Part shown: one piece after another, positions 18,987-28,935 of the stretch | Numbering within the stretch: the first letter of the stretch is position 1 | Layout of the letters: every line of letters starts with the position of its first letter | NCBI GenBank assembly: GCA_019247695.1 | Contig: JAFBAP010000117.1 | Location: forward strand, 37,194 to 101,193 | Origin: Verrucomicrobiota bacterium | Lineage (GTDB): Bacteria > Verrucomicrobiota > Verrucomicrobiia > Chthoniobacterales > JAFAMB01 | Length of the DNA: 64,000 nucleotides | Reading direction: 5' to 3' | The notes under the pieces: generated by a model | Database searches by the model: none | What the model was told of the DNA's origin: nothing | The model's input: only the letters and a program-made list of their open reading frames with translations | Translations under genes and position numbers: made by a program

Positions 18987-19979
18987 TCAGGATATGCGCG
19001 GCTTGAAGGGGGAAACCCCGGCCCCATCGATCGTGCTCGACTGGTGATTTCCAACCGCTACCGGCACGCCGGGCGAAACCGGGGAGCCGAATTGAGGCAG
19101 ACCGTCGGCATCCCAGGTAAACCCCTGAGCGCGAATGTTTCGGTCGCGCCAGCCGTGTTTCAGACGCGTTTTGGCGTGGTAGAATATCAGATCGCCGCCG
19201 TGGTGCGTGGTGATGAAACTGCAATGGCCGATGCCCCAGACTTCGGGTGTGGGTTCAAATACCGGGCCGATTTTCCGCCAGGCGGCGCGGTCCAGGAAAT
19301 CGCCGTGGCGGTTGACGATCAGGCCGAGGCAATGGTCCGGGGTCCATGACGCGCTGGCTGAATAAACGACGCAGGTCACGCCGTTCCGCTGCAGCAACGC
19401 CGGGCCTTCACAAACGGGTGCGCCCCGCCTTTCCCAGGGTTCCCCCGGTTCGGTGAGGAGCGTGCGTGCCTCTTTGACGGTAGCGGGGTCGCTCATTTCC
19501 GCGATGTAGAGGTTCTGCGGCCCCGGGCGTGGTCCCGGCCAGCCTGACCAGAGAAGAAAAAGCCGGCCACGCGCGTCACGGCCGAGGGTGCCGTCGATGG
19601 CCCAGCCGCCCGTCTGCAGCACGCCGCGGGAACGGTATCGGCCGGCGGGATCGCTGCCCGCCGATTCGAGCACCCAAAGACGATGGTTGCGGTTGCGCCC
19701 GTCGTCCGCGGCGTAGTAGATGAACCATCGGCCGTCGACAAAGTGTAATTCGGGCGCCCAGACGTGTTTCGAATTCGGGCCGCGACGGGGCGCGGTCCAG
19801 ACGACCGTGGGTTCGCGGCGATAAAGCTCGATCACGTCGGGCGCTGAGCGCACGTACAGCACGCGCCCGTCGGTGCTGATGGCGTGGTAAATCCCATCCC
19901 GAAATACGACGTAGGGGTCTTGCGAAGGTTTGGGCAGGAGCGGGTTTACGAAAAACGCACCGGGCGCCGGGTGATTCAT
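18987..19979 (-). CDS. Glycoside hydrolase family 43 protein
   Basis: 330 residues from the ATG at 19979 (MNHPAPGAFFVNPLL); a TTG at 20003 is a less likely start. Five-bladed propeller signatures: the base Asp in PSQDPYVVFRDGIYHA, the pKa-modulating Asp in GGWAIDGTLGRD and the acid Glu in PVCEGPALLQRNG, followed by VYSASASWTPDHCLGL and IGHCSFITTHHGGDLIFYH. GH43 enzymes act as arabinofuranosidases, xylosidases or arabinanases. No signal peptide is visible, so it may be cytosolic and work on imported oligosaccharides. It lies just upstream of the GH2 gene on the same strand. Confidence 0.9.
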   Translation of the reverse strand: MNHPAPGAFFVNPLLPKPSQDPYVVFRDGIYHAISTDGRVLYVRSAPDVIELYRREPTVVWTAPRRGPNSKHVWAPELHFVDGRWFIYYAADDGRNRNHRLWVLESAGSDPAGRYRSRGVLQTGGWAIDGTLGRDARGRLFLLWSGWPGPRPGPQNLYIAEMSDPATVKEARTLLTEPGEPWERRGAPVCEGPALLQRNGVTCVVYSASASWTPDHCLGLIVNRHGDFLDRAAWRKIGPVFEPTPEVWGIGHCSFITTHHGGDLIFYHAKTRLKHGWRDRNIRAQGFTWDADGLPQFGSPVSPGVPVAVGNHQSSTIDGAGVSPFKPRIS

Positions 19980-20040
19980 TCTGCTGGTTTCAAGGTTCGT
20001 CAAGTGACGGCCGCGGTGCGCCGGCCTCGCCTTCTTACAG

Positions 20041-21459
20041 TCACAGGAACGAGTCGGCCAGCCGGGCGGTGTTCTGGGCCACCTTGAGCAGGAGGGGCCG
20101 GCCCTCCCAGTTCTCAGGCGTCAGCACGTCACTATCGGCAAAATACTTTTCCTGGAGGGTCCTGAGGCTGGCGACCACTTCCGGATCATAGATCACCAGC
20201 ATGATCTCCGCGTTGAGGGCGAAGGAACGGATATCGATGTTCGTTGAGCCGACCAGGGCAACCGCGTTATCGACGGTCAGGTGTTTTGCATGCAGAAAGT
20301 GTGGCCGGTAGAGATGAATTTTCACCCCGGCATCGATCACAGCGCCGTAGTACGCCCGTTGGGCGAACTGGGTGAAGGTCTGGTTCGCGTGCAACGACAG
20401 CACCAGGTGCACGTCCACGCCCCTCAGAGCAGCCGAGCGCAGCGCCTGCAGAAAGACGTCGTCCGGGACAAAGTATGGCGTGGTGATCACGACCCGTTCA
20501 CGAGCCGCGTAGAGCAACGCGATGATGAGTTCCTCGGCGTTCTCGCGGGCATACCCTGGTCCGCTCGGCACCACGTGGGCGGTCGATGTCCCTTTGCCGG
20601 TCAGCGCGGGAAACAATTCCTTCTCCGGGATCCGCGCACCGGTCTCAAAATAATGGTCGGCAAGAAAGACGGACTGCAATTGGGCAACGACCGGCCCGGT
20701 GAGGCGGACGACGAGTTCCTCGTTCGGGTAATTCTTGACGAATGCAGGATCAGCGATGTTCTGCGAGCCGGCGTAACCGATGCGCCCATCGACAACGGCC
20801 AGTTTACGGTGGTTGCGCAGGTCGAAGCGCGCCGCATTTCGCCGGAAAAATCCGACCGGGAGGGCGGCGTGCACTTCGACGCCGGCGGCGCGCAGCCGTG
20901 GTGCGAGCCGCCGGAGCGCCCGGCGCGATCCCACGGCGTCCAGCAACACGCGGCATGTGACGCCGCGTTTTGCCGCCTTGATGAGGGCGGCGGCAACCTG
21001 GCTGCCGGTGGCGTCCGGCTCAAAGATGTACGAGAGCAGGTGCACGTGGTGCCGGGCCGCCTCCACGTCGGCGATAAGCCGGTCGATTGACCCCTGATAC
21101 TCAGGCAGCAACTCAACCGAGTTACCCCCGAATGGCTCGAAGTCTCCCAACCGGGTCGCAAGATCAGCGACCGGCAGCAGATTGGGCGGCAGATCGGGCG
21201 CGGCCAGCAGGCTCCTGGCCACCTGGGCCTGGGCCAGACGGATCATGCGGGACGCGCGCTGTTGCTGCGCGAGCCGGTGCTTAGGCAGCCGGATACGGCC
21301 GAACAGCGCATAAAGGAACAGGCCCGGCCACGGCAATAGAAAAATAAGAAGCAGCCAGGTCCGCGATGCCGCCGTGCTCCGTTTCTGCGGTACGTAGACC
21401 AGCATCACCACCCGGACAATCCATGCACTCAGGAGATAAAGGACGCCCTTCTTGACCAT
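20041..21459 (-). CDS. cls: Cardiolipin synthase (phospholipase D family)
   Basis: 472 residues from the ATG at 21459 (MVKKGVLYLLSAWIVRVV); the frame extends to a TTG at 21495. Two N-terminal membrane helices (about 5-22 and 34-52, WLLLIFLLPWPGLFLYALFG) are followed by two PLD domains, each with an HxKxxxxD motif: HRKLAVVD (about residue 217) and HAKHLTVD (about 390), both followed by GSxN. It condenses phosphatidylglycerol (or related lipids) to cardiolipin at the inner membrane. Length and layout match ClsA. Neighbours do not suggest an operon. Confidence 0.94.
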   Translation of the reverse strand: MVKKGVLYLLSAWIVRVVMLVYVPQKRSTAASRTWLLLIFLLPWPGLFLYALFGRIRLPKHRLAQQQRASRMIRLAQAQVARSLLAAPDLPPNLLPVADLATRLGDFEPFGGNSVELLPEYQGSIDRLIADVEAARHHVHLLSYIFEPDATGSQVAAALIKAAKRGVTCRVLLDAVGSRRALRRLAPRLRAAGVEVHAALPVGFFRRNAARFDLRNHRKLAVVDGRIGYAGSQNIADPAFVKNYPNEELVVRLTGPVVAQLQSVFLADHYFETGARIPEKELFPALTGKGTSTAHVVPSGPGYARENAEELIIALLYAARERVVITTPYFVPDDVFLQALRSAALRGVDVHLVLSLHANQTFTQFAQRAYYGAVIDAGVKIHLYRPHFLHAKHLTVDNAVALVGSTNIDIRSFALNAEIMLVIYDPEVVASLRTLQEKYFADSDVLTPENWEGRPLLLKVAQNTARLADSFL

Positions 21460-21627
21460 CCGCGCGACTAAAGCAGGAACGGGGCGCCAGCACAATGTTC
21501 CGGATCATTCCCCCCTGATCAGCCGCTAAAGCCGGATCAAGGATAGCGGCGAGCAAGCGGCCATCCTCGTTCCCTCGGATACCCTGGGGAAACGCGTAAG
21601 CGGCACACCGGCAGGCCGGAACCGGCG

Positions 21628-21819
21628 CTACATCATCGGGGGCATCGCCGGCGGAAGATTAGGCTTGTCGCTCGCGATATCCTCGTCCCCCGATTTCTCC
21701 GGCTCATCCTCCACGGAAGACCTGACGACAGGTTTTTCCTTTGCGATTTCGTCCAGGGGCAGATCCTTTTCCGCAGCTTCATCCTGCCGGTCGGTGCTTT
21801 CTCCTTCTGGTGCGTTCAT
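21628..21819 (-). CDS. Small acidic hypothetical protein
   Basis: 63 residues from the ATG at 21819 (MNAPEGESTDRQDEAAEKD), very rich in Glu, Asp, Pro and Lys and ending LPPAMPPMM. The frame is open upstream to 21984 but that part is Cys- and Arg-rich and unlikely. A weak AGG precedes the ATG. Predicted to be disordered. It lies downstream of the DUF1360 gene on the same strand. No family recognised. Confidence 0.4.
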   Translation of the reverse strand: MNAPEGESTDRQDEAAEKDLPLDEIAKEKPVVRSSVEDEPEKSGDEDIASDKPNLPPAMPPMM

Positions 21820-21987
21820 TCGAACCTGACCATATAACCTCAGGCGATCGGGCGTCCATTCCGAAGTTTGATGGTCCGGCGACGGGTCTTGACCGGAGAA
21901 ACGGCCGATCCGACAGTCCGCCGCCTCCCTTCCCACGCCCCATGCCGCACCGGACACCCGACACTCGACACTCGACACCGGCACCTG

Positions 21988-22509
21988 CTATCGGGACTGC
22001 GTAGATTCCTTGAGGCGCAGGTAACCGTGGTTACAGGCATCCGAGATCGCAACGGACGACAGGATGGAAGCCAGGAGCCGGGTAGGCCGCGGCGCAAAGA
22101 CCAGCCCGAAAGCCAGCCCGGTCGCCACCCAGAGCCCGATGCAGTAGGGGCAGGTGACCATATCTCCGATTGCCCGCTGCAACCCCTCGCCGCGGGCATC
22201 TTCCTCCACCTCGCCGGAGCCGGCGGCCTTTTCAAACCGCGTGAACGGTGCGCGTAATCCGCTCGTGACCTTGTCCTTGGTGATCAGACGGCTGAGCCGG
22301 AAGGTTGCCACACCGATCAGGCCGACATCGGCAAGCGCGATCTTTTCCGGCACCGCCGACGCCCGGTGTGCCGCTCCCAGTAACATCGAAAACACCGTGG
22401 TATACACGGCCGCCAGCGCGCCGTAACCCAGCAAGGGTTCCCCCGAATCGCCATAGCCGCCGAACAGTTTCTGCGCGGCCGGCTTCACGTCCAACAACTT
22501 CGCATCCAT
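21988..22509 (-). CDS. DUF1360 family membrane protein
   Basis: 173 residues. Signature of PF07098: ATFRLSRLITKDKVTSGLRAPFT (seen at about 68-90), then DMVTCPYCIGLWVATGLAFG with a CxxC pair, and helices at VYTTVFSMLLGA and RLLASILSSVAIS. Similar proteins occur widely in soil and spore-forming bacteria; function is unknown. The CPYC motif could be redox-active or structural. It is divergent from the actA gene, about 220 bases apart, so the two share an upstream region. Confidence 0.85.
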   Translation of the reverse strand: MDAKLLDVKPAAQKLFGGYGDSGEPLLGYGALAAVYTTVFSMLLGAAHRASAVPEKIALADVGLIGVATFRLSRLITKDKVTSGLRAPFTRFEKAAGSGEVEEDARGEGLQRAIGDMVTCPYCIGLWVATGLAFGLVFAPRPTRLLASILSSVAISDACNHGYLRLKESTQSR

Positions 22510-22729
22510 GATAAATGCTCTTCGTTTGGCGGTTCCAGAATGGATGACTTTAGAGCCGAATCGCCGGGACGGATCCCTTTGGCGCTGGGGGGGAAACCGG
22601 AACCAAGTCGGGCAAAAAGCATCGCAATACGATCAACCAAGGGGCTATAGGTCCGGACACAGGAGCGCACGCGATAATCATCCTGGTGCGCCCCTTGTGC
22701 TGCCCCCGGCAGGGGGTGGCCGCTGGAGT

Positions 22730-23407
22730 ATGCCTCAGATCTTCTCGCCCAGGGTAAGTCTTTGGTTCAAGACCGCGGTGATCCTTGCACCGTTTGCAGT
22801 CGTCCTCGGAGGACTTGCGGCCTACCGGTTTTCCTACTCGCCGTACCCGACGCAGGTGGATCTGCCGCTGGATCAGCCGGTGCCGTTCAGCCACCAGCAC
22901 CATGTGGGCGGGTTGGGCATCGACTGCCAGTACTGCCATACTACCGTCACCAAAACCGCGGATGCGGGTATGCCCGACACCCACACGTGCATGACCTGCC
23001 ATTCCCAGATCTGGATCGAAGCGCCCGTCCTGCAGCCCGTGCGCGACAGCTTGAGTTCGCGTCTGCCGATCCGGTGGACCCGCCTCCATAACCTCGCGGA
23101 CTACGTGTATTTCAATCACAGCATCCACGTGAACAAGGGGATCAGCTGCACCAAGTGTCACGGCGACGTCGAAACCATGCCGATCACCTGGAAAAAGGTA
23201 ACCCTGCAGATGGGCTGGTGCCTGGAATGCCACCGGCACCCGGCAGCGGCCTTCAGCCCGCCCAACGACACTTTCCAACCGCCGCAGGTTTTTACGCTCA
23301 ACTGGCGCCTGGACGCGGATCCGGATGCAAAACGCTTTGTGCAGAAACAACTCGAGGGCGTTGCCTCGGTCCGTGAGCTTACCGATTGCTGGACGTGCCA
23401 CCGATGA
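22730..23407 (+). CDS. actA: Alternative complex III, pentaheme cytochrome c subunit ActA
   Basis: 225 residues from the ATG at 22730 (MPQIFSPRVSLWFKT); the frame is open further upstream but lacks similarity. One N-terminal membrane helix (VILAPFAVVLGGLAAYRF) anchors a periplasmic domain with five c-heme sites: CQYCH (66), CMTCH (87), CTKCH (140), CLECH (164) and CWTCH (220). It accepts electrons from the quinol-oxidising core and passes them to the mono-heme subunit. First gene of the long respiratory operon; its stop overlaps the actB start as ATGA. Confidence 0.95.
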   Translation: MPQIFSPRVSLWFKTAVILAPFAVVLGGLAAYRFSYSPYPTQVDLPLDQPVPFSHQHHVGGLGIDCQYCHTTVTKTADAGMPDTHTCMTCHSQIWIEAPVLQPVRDSLSSRLPIRWTRLHNLADYVYFNHSIHVNKGISCTKCHGDVETMPITWKKVTLQMGWCLECHRHPAAAFSPPNDTFQPPQVFTLNWRLDADPDAKRFVQKQLEGVASVRELTDCWTCHR

Positions 23408-26400
23408 CTGACCCCGATCCATCTCCCCGGCCGGAGGACCCGGCGTCCCGCCGTCGCTGGCGCAGCCTGGACGAATTATCGCAATCCGATGAATTCCGGG
23501 CGTGGGCTCAGCGGGAGTTTCCTGAAGGTGCCTCCGAATTCTCCGACGCGGTGGAACGCCGGGAATTCCTGCGAGTAATGGGGGCGGCCTTGGCGATGGC
23601 GGGTTTGGGCGCGTGTTCGCGGCCCCCGCAGTTGAAGATTGTGCCGTACGTCGAGCAGCCCGAAGAGATCCTGCCGGATCGTCCCCTCTATTTCAGCACG
23701 GCCATGACGTTGGGAGGCTTTGCCACCGGCCTGGTGATACGGAGTAACGAGGGACGGCCGACGAAAGTCGAGGGCAACCTGTCCCACCCGTGCAGCCTGG
23801 GCGCGACCGGACCGCTCGAACAGGCGGCCGTGCTTCAGCTTTATGACCCGGACCGTTCCCGGGTGGTGCTTCATGAGGGTAACATCGAACCGTTTGAGGC
23901 TTTGCTGGGCGCGGTCCTCGGCGAGATGGAACGGCAGCGACCCGAACGCGGCCGTCGCTTCCGATTGCTGACCGGAGCCGTCAGTTCGCCGACCCTGATC
24001 AGCCAAATCAACGCGCTCCGGGCGGCCCTGCCGGAAATGAAGTGGCATCAATGGGAACCGTTCTCACGGTGGTCGATCTACCGTGCCGGCCAACTCACGA
24101 CGGGCCAGCTCGCCGAACCTGATTACCGCCTTGAAAACGCGGATGTCATCGTCACCCTGGATTACGACTTTCTGGGGATCGCGCCGGACCGGCTAAGGCT
24201 CGCCAAGGCTTTCACCCGGCGCCGGCGGTTTGACCGGGACGATTTTCGCGACCCTAACACGTTATTTGTCGCGGAGCCGGCGTTGACGATCACCGGCTCG
24301 GTGGCACAAGCGCGCCTGCCGTCGGCCGCGCGCGAGATCGACTGGCTTGCGCGAAACCTCGGGGCGCGGCTGCAGGTTTGCCCGGCGCCGGCCAAAGCAG
24401 CAGAAGGCTCGGCGCGAGATTGGCTGGACGCCGCCGTAGCCGCCTTGCAGGGGCACCCCGGCCGGAGCCTGGTGCTGGCCGGGCCGGGACAGCATACCGA
24501 AACGCACGCCCTGATTCATTCCATAAACCAGAAGCTCGGCAACCTGGGCCAAACCATCACTTACAGGCAGGTGGCGGCCGCGGAGCCGGTCGACCACCCG
24601 GCTTCGCTTCGCGAGTTGGTACAGGACCTTGCCACCGGTGCGGCAGACAGCGTGTTGGTGCTGGGCGGCAATCCCGTGTTCACCGCACCCGCCGACTTCA
24701 AGCTGGGTGACAAGCTCGGGCGCGCCCGTTTCTCCCTGTATGCCGGGTTGTATGACGACGAGACCGCGGCTTGTTGCCGGTGGCACGTGCCGGAGCGGCA
24801 CTTTCTGGAGGGCTGGTCGGACACGAGAGCGGTGCAGGGCGAATCGTCCATCGTTCAACCTTTGATTGCGCCGCTTTACGGCGGGATTTCTGTCCATCAA
24901 CTGCTGGCGGCATTTCTGGGCCAACCGGCGGCGATCGATTATGACATCGTGCGCGATTATTGGCGCCGGCACGGCAACTGGGGCCCGGACTTCGAAAAAC
25001 AGTGGCGCCAGGTCCTGAGCGACGGGGTGATCGCTAACAGCGCCACCCCCGAGATTACCTCGTCAGGTGCGTCGCCCGGACCCGGGGCGGCGCCGCCACC
25101 GGCGCCGGCGGGTGGGCCGGTCGGGAATGAAGGTTACGAGATCACGTTTGCCCCGGACCCGGCGTTATGGGATGGGCAGTTTGCCAACAACGCGTGGCTG
25201 CAGGAACTGCCCAAGCCTTTTTCAAAAATTACCTGGGGGAATCCCGCCGTCATCAGCCCACGGGCGGCGCAACAACTCCGCGTCGAAAACGGCGACGTCG
25301 TCCGGCTCCGGCGCGAGGGCGCGGAATTGGAAATCCCGGTTTGGATCCAGCCCGGCCAGGCCGAACGCACCATTACCCTTTACCTGGGCAATGGGCGGCA
25401 GCGGGCCGGCCGCGTGGGCAACGGCACCGGTGTCGACACCTACCGCATGCGCTTATCATCCGGCCTATGGTTCTGCAGCGGGGTGCAGGTGGAGCGCGCC
25501 GGCCGCTACGTCCAGCTCGCCCAGACTCACCTGCATCACTCCATGCATGGGCGGGACTTCCTCCGGACCCTGCCGTTGACCGAATTCCAAGCCGGCAAGC
25601 GGCCCGAAGGCCGTGAGCCGGATCCCGAACCGGATGACACGCTTTACAATCCCACGAAACTGTTGACGGCGGCACGCCAGTGGGGAATGTCGATCAACCT
25701 CAGCACCTGCATCGGGTGCGCGGCCTGCGTGATCGCCTGCCAGGCGGAAAACAACATCCCCTCAGTCGGGGCAGGCCAGGTGATCATGGGAAGAGAAATG
25801 CACTGGATCCGGGTCGACCACTATTTCGAGGGGGATCCGGCCAATCCGCGGATCTACCAGCAGCCCGTTCCGTGCATGCACTGCGAGACCGCGCCGTGCG
25901 AACTGGTGTGCCCGGTGGAAGCCACGTTGCACAGCAGTGACGGCCTGAACCAACAGGTTTACAACCGTTGCGTCGGCACCCGCTACTGTTCCAACAACTG
26001 TCCGTACAAGGTGCGCCGGTTCAACTTCCTGCAATTCGCGGACACCAGGACCCCGGGCTCGCAATTGGTCTGGAACCCGCAAGTGACGGTCCGAAGCCGG
26101 GGCGTGATGGAGAAGTGCACTTATTGCGTTCAACGGATCCGCACCACCGAGATCCAGGCCGAGAATGAAAACCGGCCCATCGAGGATGGAGAAATCGTGC
26201 CGGCGTGCGCGCAGGCCTGCCCGGCCGACGCGATCGTCTTCGGCAACGTGGCGGATCCGCATTCGCAAGTTTCACGTCTGAAAGCCCTCCGTTTGGATTA
26301 TTCCATGTTGGGCGACCTTAACACCCGTCCGCGGACCACCTACCTGGCCCGGGTTGAATGGACGGGCAAACCGGCGCCTGCGACTCCTGACGACAAACGG

Positions 26401-26412
26401 CCAACGACATGA
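23404..26412 (+). CDS. actB: Alternative complex III, molybdopterin-fold plus iron-sulfur subunit ActB
   Basis: 1002 residues from the ATG at 23404. A Tat-like segment (ERREFLRVMGAALAMAGLGA, about 57-76) occurs after a 55-residue N-terminus, as usual in ActB. The large N-terminal domain resembles molybdopterin oxidoreductases but in this family lacks cofactor. The C-terminal ferredoxin-like domain has four Cys groups: CIGCAACVIAC, CMHCETAPCELVC, CVGTRYCSNNC and CTYC...CAQAC, binding 4Fe-4S/3Fe-4S clusters that relay electrons to ActA. HSMHGRDF between the two domains is family-typical. It overlaps both actA and actC by four bases. Confidence 0.96.
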   Translation: MTDPDPSPRPEDPASRRRWRSLDELSQSDEFRAWAQREFPEGASEFSDAVERREFLRVMGAALAMAGLGACSRPPQLKIVPYVEQPEEILPDRPLYFSTAMTLGGFATGLVIRSNEGRPTKVEGNLSHPCSLGATGPLEQAAVLQLYDPDRSRVVLHEGNIEPFEALLGAVLGEMERQRPERGRRFRLLTGAVSSPTLISQINALRAALPEMKWHQWEPFSRWSIYRAGQLTTGQLAEPDYRLENADVIVTLDYDFLGIAPDRLRLAKAFTRRRRFDRDDFRDPNTLFVAEPALTITGSVAQARLPSAAREIDWLARNLGARLQVCPAPAKAAEGSARDWLDAAVAALQGHPGRSLVLAGPGQHTETHALIHSINQKLGNLGQTITYRQVAAAEPVDHPASLRELVQDLATGAADSVLVLGGNPVFTAPADFKLGDKLGRARFSLYAGLYDDETAACCRWHVPERHFLEGWSDTRAVQGESSIVQPLIAPLYGGISVHQLLAAFLGQPAAIDYDIVRDYWRRHGNWGPDFEKQWRQVLSDGVIANSATPEITSSGASPGPGAAPPPAPAGGPVGNEGYEITFAPDPALWDGQFANNAWLQELPKPFSKITWGNPAVISPRAAQQLRVENGDVVRLRREGAELEIPVWIQPGQAERTITLYLGNGRQRAGRVGNGTGVDTYRMRLSSGLWFCSGVQVERAGRYVQLAQTHLHHSMHGRDFLRTLPLTEFQAGKRPEGREPDPEPDDTLYNPTKLLTAARQWGMSINLSTCIGCAACVIACQAENNIPSVGAGQVIMGREMHWIRVDHYFEGDPANPRIYQQPVPCMHCETAPCELVCPVEATLHSSDGLNQQVYNRCVGTRYCSNNCPYKVRRFNFLQFADTRTPGSQLVWNPQVTVRSRGVMEKCTYCVQRIRTTEIQAENENRPIEDGEIVPACAQACPADAIVFGNVADPHSQVSRLKALRLDYSMLGDLNTRPRTTYLARVEWTGKPAPATPDDKRPTT

Positions 26413-27812
26413 TCACGGACCAGACGCAGGCGAAGGAAGGAACGCGGGCTCAAGCGGAGAAGGAAGAAACGCCGGAACCGCTGGTGCGGCCGGGCGAAAC
26501 CTTCAGGTCCGTAACCGAGAAGATCAGCGGCATCGTCCTGGACCGGCGCCATCCGTTACCCTGGTGGATCTGTTTCGGCGCGGGCTTTCTGCTGATGATG
26601 GGGTTCTTCTACGCGGTTTCCGTACTGCTGGCGGTCGGCGTCGGGATCTGGGGCATCAACATCCCGGTGGCGTGGGGTTTTGCGATCACGAACTTCGTCT
26701 GGTGGATCGGGATCGGGCACGCCGGCACCCTGATCTCCGCCATTCTCCTCCTGCTGCTCCAAAAATGGCGCAACTCGATCAACCGGCTGGCTGAAGCGAT
26801 GACGCTTTTCGCAGTCGCCTGTGCGGGCCTGTTTCCGCTGCTGCACCTGGGGCGGCCCTGGGCTTTTTTCTGGCTGTTACCGTACCCGAACGGCATGGAA
26901 CTGTGGCCGCAGTTCCGCAGCGCCCTGGTGTGGGACGTATTCGCGGTCGGAACCTACCTGACGGTCTCCATCTACTTTTGGTACACCGGCCTGGTGCCTG
27001 ACGCGGCGACGTTGCGGGACCGGGCGAAAACGCGTTTCGGCCGGGTGGTTTTCGGTATCCTGGCGCTGGGTTGGCGTGGATCGGCACGCCACTGGCGGAA
27101 CTATGAATCGGCCTACCTGCTGATGGCCGGCCTGGCAACCCCGCTGGTGCTCTCGGTGCACAGCGTTGTCAGCTTCGACTTCGCGACGGCAATCGTGCCG
27201 GGCTGGCATTCTACCATTTTCCCGCCTTACTTCGTCGCGGGCGCGGTCTACTCGGGATTCGCCATGGTGCTCAACATCATGATCCCCCTGCGCAAGTGGT
27301 ACGGGTTGGAGAACATAGTAACCGGGAAACACCTCGACAACATGGGCAAGGTGATGCTCGCCACCGGTTTGATGCTCGCTTACGGCTACGTCTTCGACAT
27401 GTTCACCGCGTGGTACAGCGCGGATCCGGCCGAACAGTATTCACTGGTCAACCGTGCGGGCGGACCCTACGCGTGGGTCTTCTGGCTGCTGATCCTGGTT
27501 AACGTGATCCTGCCCCAGGCGTTGTGGTGGCCGTACGTGCGAAGAAATCCCGTCCCGCTCTTCTTCGCCGCGCTCAGCATCAACCTGGGCATGTGGATCG
27601 AGCGTTTCGTCATTGTGGTCGTCAGCCTTAACCGTGACTACCTGCCGTCGAGCTGGCGCCTGTTCATTCCCACCGGTTGGGACTGGTTAACCCTCTTCGG
27701 CAGCCTCGGCTTGTTCTTCGCCCTCATCTTCCTCTTCGTCCGGTTCTTGCCGATGGTAACCATATTCGAGGTCCGATCTTTGATCGCGGAAGAAAAGGAG
27801 GGCTCGGCGTGA
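26409..27812 (+). CDS. actC: Alternative complex III, NrfD-like quinol-binding subunit ActC
   Basis: 467 residues with about ten transmembrane helices, an NrfD/PsrC-type protein that binds menaquinol and may translocate protons. Family landmarks: LPWWICFGAGFLLMMG, WGINIPVAWGFAITNFVWWI and GIGHAGTLISAILLLL, a later HSVVSFDFATAIVPGWHSTI and EPGFVIVVVSLNRDYLPSSW-like text near the end (FVIVVVSLNRDYLP). The start ATG overlaps the actB stop and its stop overlaps the actD GTG. Confidence 0.96.
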   Translation: MITDQTQAKEGTRAQAEKEETPEPLVRPGETFRSVTEKISGIVLDRRHPLPWWICFGAGFLLMMGFFYAVSVLLAVGVGIWGINIPVAWGFAITNFVWWIGIGHAGTLISAILLLLLQKWRNSINRLAEAMTLFAVACAGLFPLLHLGRPWAFFWLLPYPNGMELWPQFRSALVWDVFAVGTYLTVSIYFWYTGLVPDAATLRDRAKTRFGRVVFGILALGWRGSARHWRNYESAYLLMAGLATPLVLSVHSVVSFDFATAIVPGWHSTIFPPYFVAGAVYSGFAMVLNIMIPLRKWYGLENIVTGKHLDNMGKVMLATGLMLAYGYVFDMFTAWYSADPAEQYSLVNRAGGPYAWVFWLLILVNVILPQALWWPYVRRNPVPLFFAALSINLGMWIERFVIVVVSLNRDYLPSSWRLFIPTGWDWLTLFGSLGLFFALIFLFVRFLPMVTIFEVRSLIAEEKEGSA

Positions 27813-28351
27813 AAGGGTTTTCTACCGTCTACGGCGTGATCGCCGAGTACAACTCGGAAGACGCGCTCTGCGAAGCCGCCCGGAACGCGCGGGCGCACGG
27901 TTACCGCAAGCTCGACGCGTTCAGCCCGTTGCCGGTCAAAGGTCTGGACGAGATCCTTGGGCTTAAACCGAGCCGGGCGCCCGTCTGGGTGTTCACCGGA
28001 GGGCTGATCGGCGGCTTCACCGGGTACTTCATGCAGCTGTGGGGAGTCGGGATCAACTACCCATTCGACGTCGGCGGGCGCCCTCTGAACAGCTGGCCGC
28101 TTTTCATTCCGATTACCTTCGAACTGACAATCCTGGGAGGAGCAACTGCAGCCGTCCTCTCGTTGTTTTTCCTGAACGGGCTCCCGCGGTTGAATCATCC
28201 GGTCTTCGCGGCGCCGGGTTTCGAACGCGCCACGACCGACGCGTTCTTCCTTTGCGTGCTGTCGAGCGACCCGGACTTCGATCCGATGCTGGTGCGCCGG
28301 TTTTTTCTCCAGGAGACCGGCGCCATCACGGTAACGGAGTTACGCCGATGA
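27809..28351 (+). CDS. actD: Alternative complex III subunit ActD (DUF3341)
   Basis: 180 residues from the GTG at 27809, which overlaps the actC stop as GTGA and has AAGGAG eight bases upstream. The longer frame from 27677 is inside actC. Soluble N-terminus (FSTVYGVIAEYNSEDALCEA, KLDAFSPLPVKGLDEILGLK) and two membrane helices (VFTGGLIGGFTGYFMQLWG and FELTILGGATAAVLSLFFLN), then a cytosolic tail. Structural subunit that packs between ActC and ActF. Stop overlaps actE. Confidence 0.95.
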   Translation: MKGFSTVYGVIAEYNSEDALCEAARNARAHGYRKLDAFSPLPVKGLDEILGLKPSRAPVWVFTGGLIGGFTGYFMQLWGVGINYPFDVGGRPLNSWPLFIPITFELTILGGATAAVLSLFFLNGLPRLNHPVFAAPGFERATTDAFFLCVLSSDPDFDPMLVRRFFLQETGAITVTELRR

Positions 28352-28935
28352 AAATGCCCGCGCTTTTTCTGGCCGTCGCTGCGTGCGGGCTGATGGGGTG
28401 CCGCAATGAAATGAGGTACGACTCACGGCTGAAACCTTACCAGGAGACCCCGTTTTTCGCCGATCGCAACTCTTCACGCCCCTTGGTAAGCGGCGTGGTC
28501 CCGCGCGGGGAGGCGCGCACGGATGATTTTTTTTACACCGGGGAGATCAATGGTCACCTGGTGCGCGGATTTCCCGCGCCGGTCACGCTTGAGCAACTCA
28601 GGAAAGGGCGGGAGCGCTATAATATTTACTGTTCGGTGTGTCACGGCATCACCGGGGTAGGGGACGGCATGATCGTGCAGCGGGGTTTCCCGCGGCCGCC
28701 CTCCTTTCACGATCAGCGCCTCCGGGACGCCCCGGAGGGGCACTTCTTTCACGTAATCACCCATGGCTACGGCGCGATGTACTCGTACGCCGGCCGGGTT
28801 GAACCCGCGGAACGCTGGGCGATTATCGCCTACATCCGTGCGCTGCAGTTAAGCCGTGACGCCAGGGTCGACGACGTGCCGCCGGCTGAGCGTGTTCACC
28901 TGCCGGAAAACGGAGGGAACAGTGGCGGGCACTAA
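28348..28935 (+). CDS. actE: Alternative complex III mono-heme lipoprotein cytochrome c ActE
   Basis: 195 residues from the ATG at 28348, overlapping the actD stop. The N-terminus MKMPALFLAVAACGLMGC holds a lipobox, so the protein is probably lipid-anchored in the periplasm. One heme site, CSVCH, sits in RYNIYCSVCHGITGVGDGMI with the distal Met in the following region (GYGAMYSYAGRV). It takes electrons from ActA and hands them to the oxidase. The pattern VRGFPAPVTLEQLRKGRERY is typical of ActE. It overlaps actF by 14 bases. Confidence 0.95.
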   Translation: MKMPALFLAVAACGLMGCRNEMRYDSRLKPYQETPFFADRNSSRPLVSGVVPRGEARTDDFFYTGEINGHLVRGFPAPVTLEQLRKGRERYNIYCSVCHGITGVGDGMIVQRGFPRPPSFHDQRLRDAPEGHFFHVITHGYGAMYSYAGRVEPAERWAIIAYIRALQLSRDARVDDVPPAERVHLPENGGNSGGH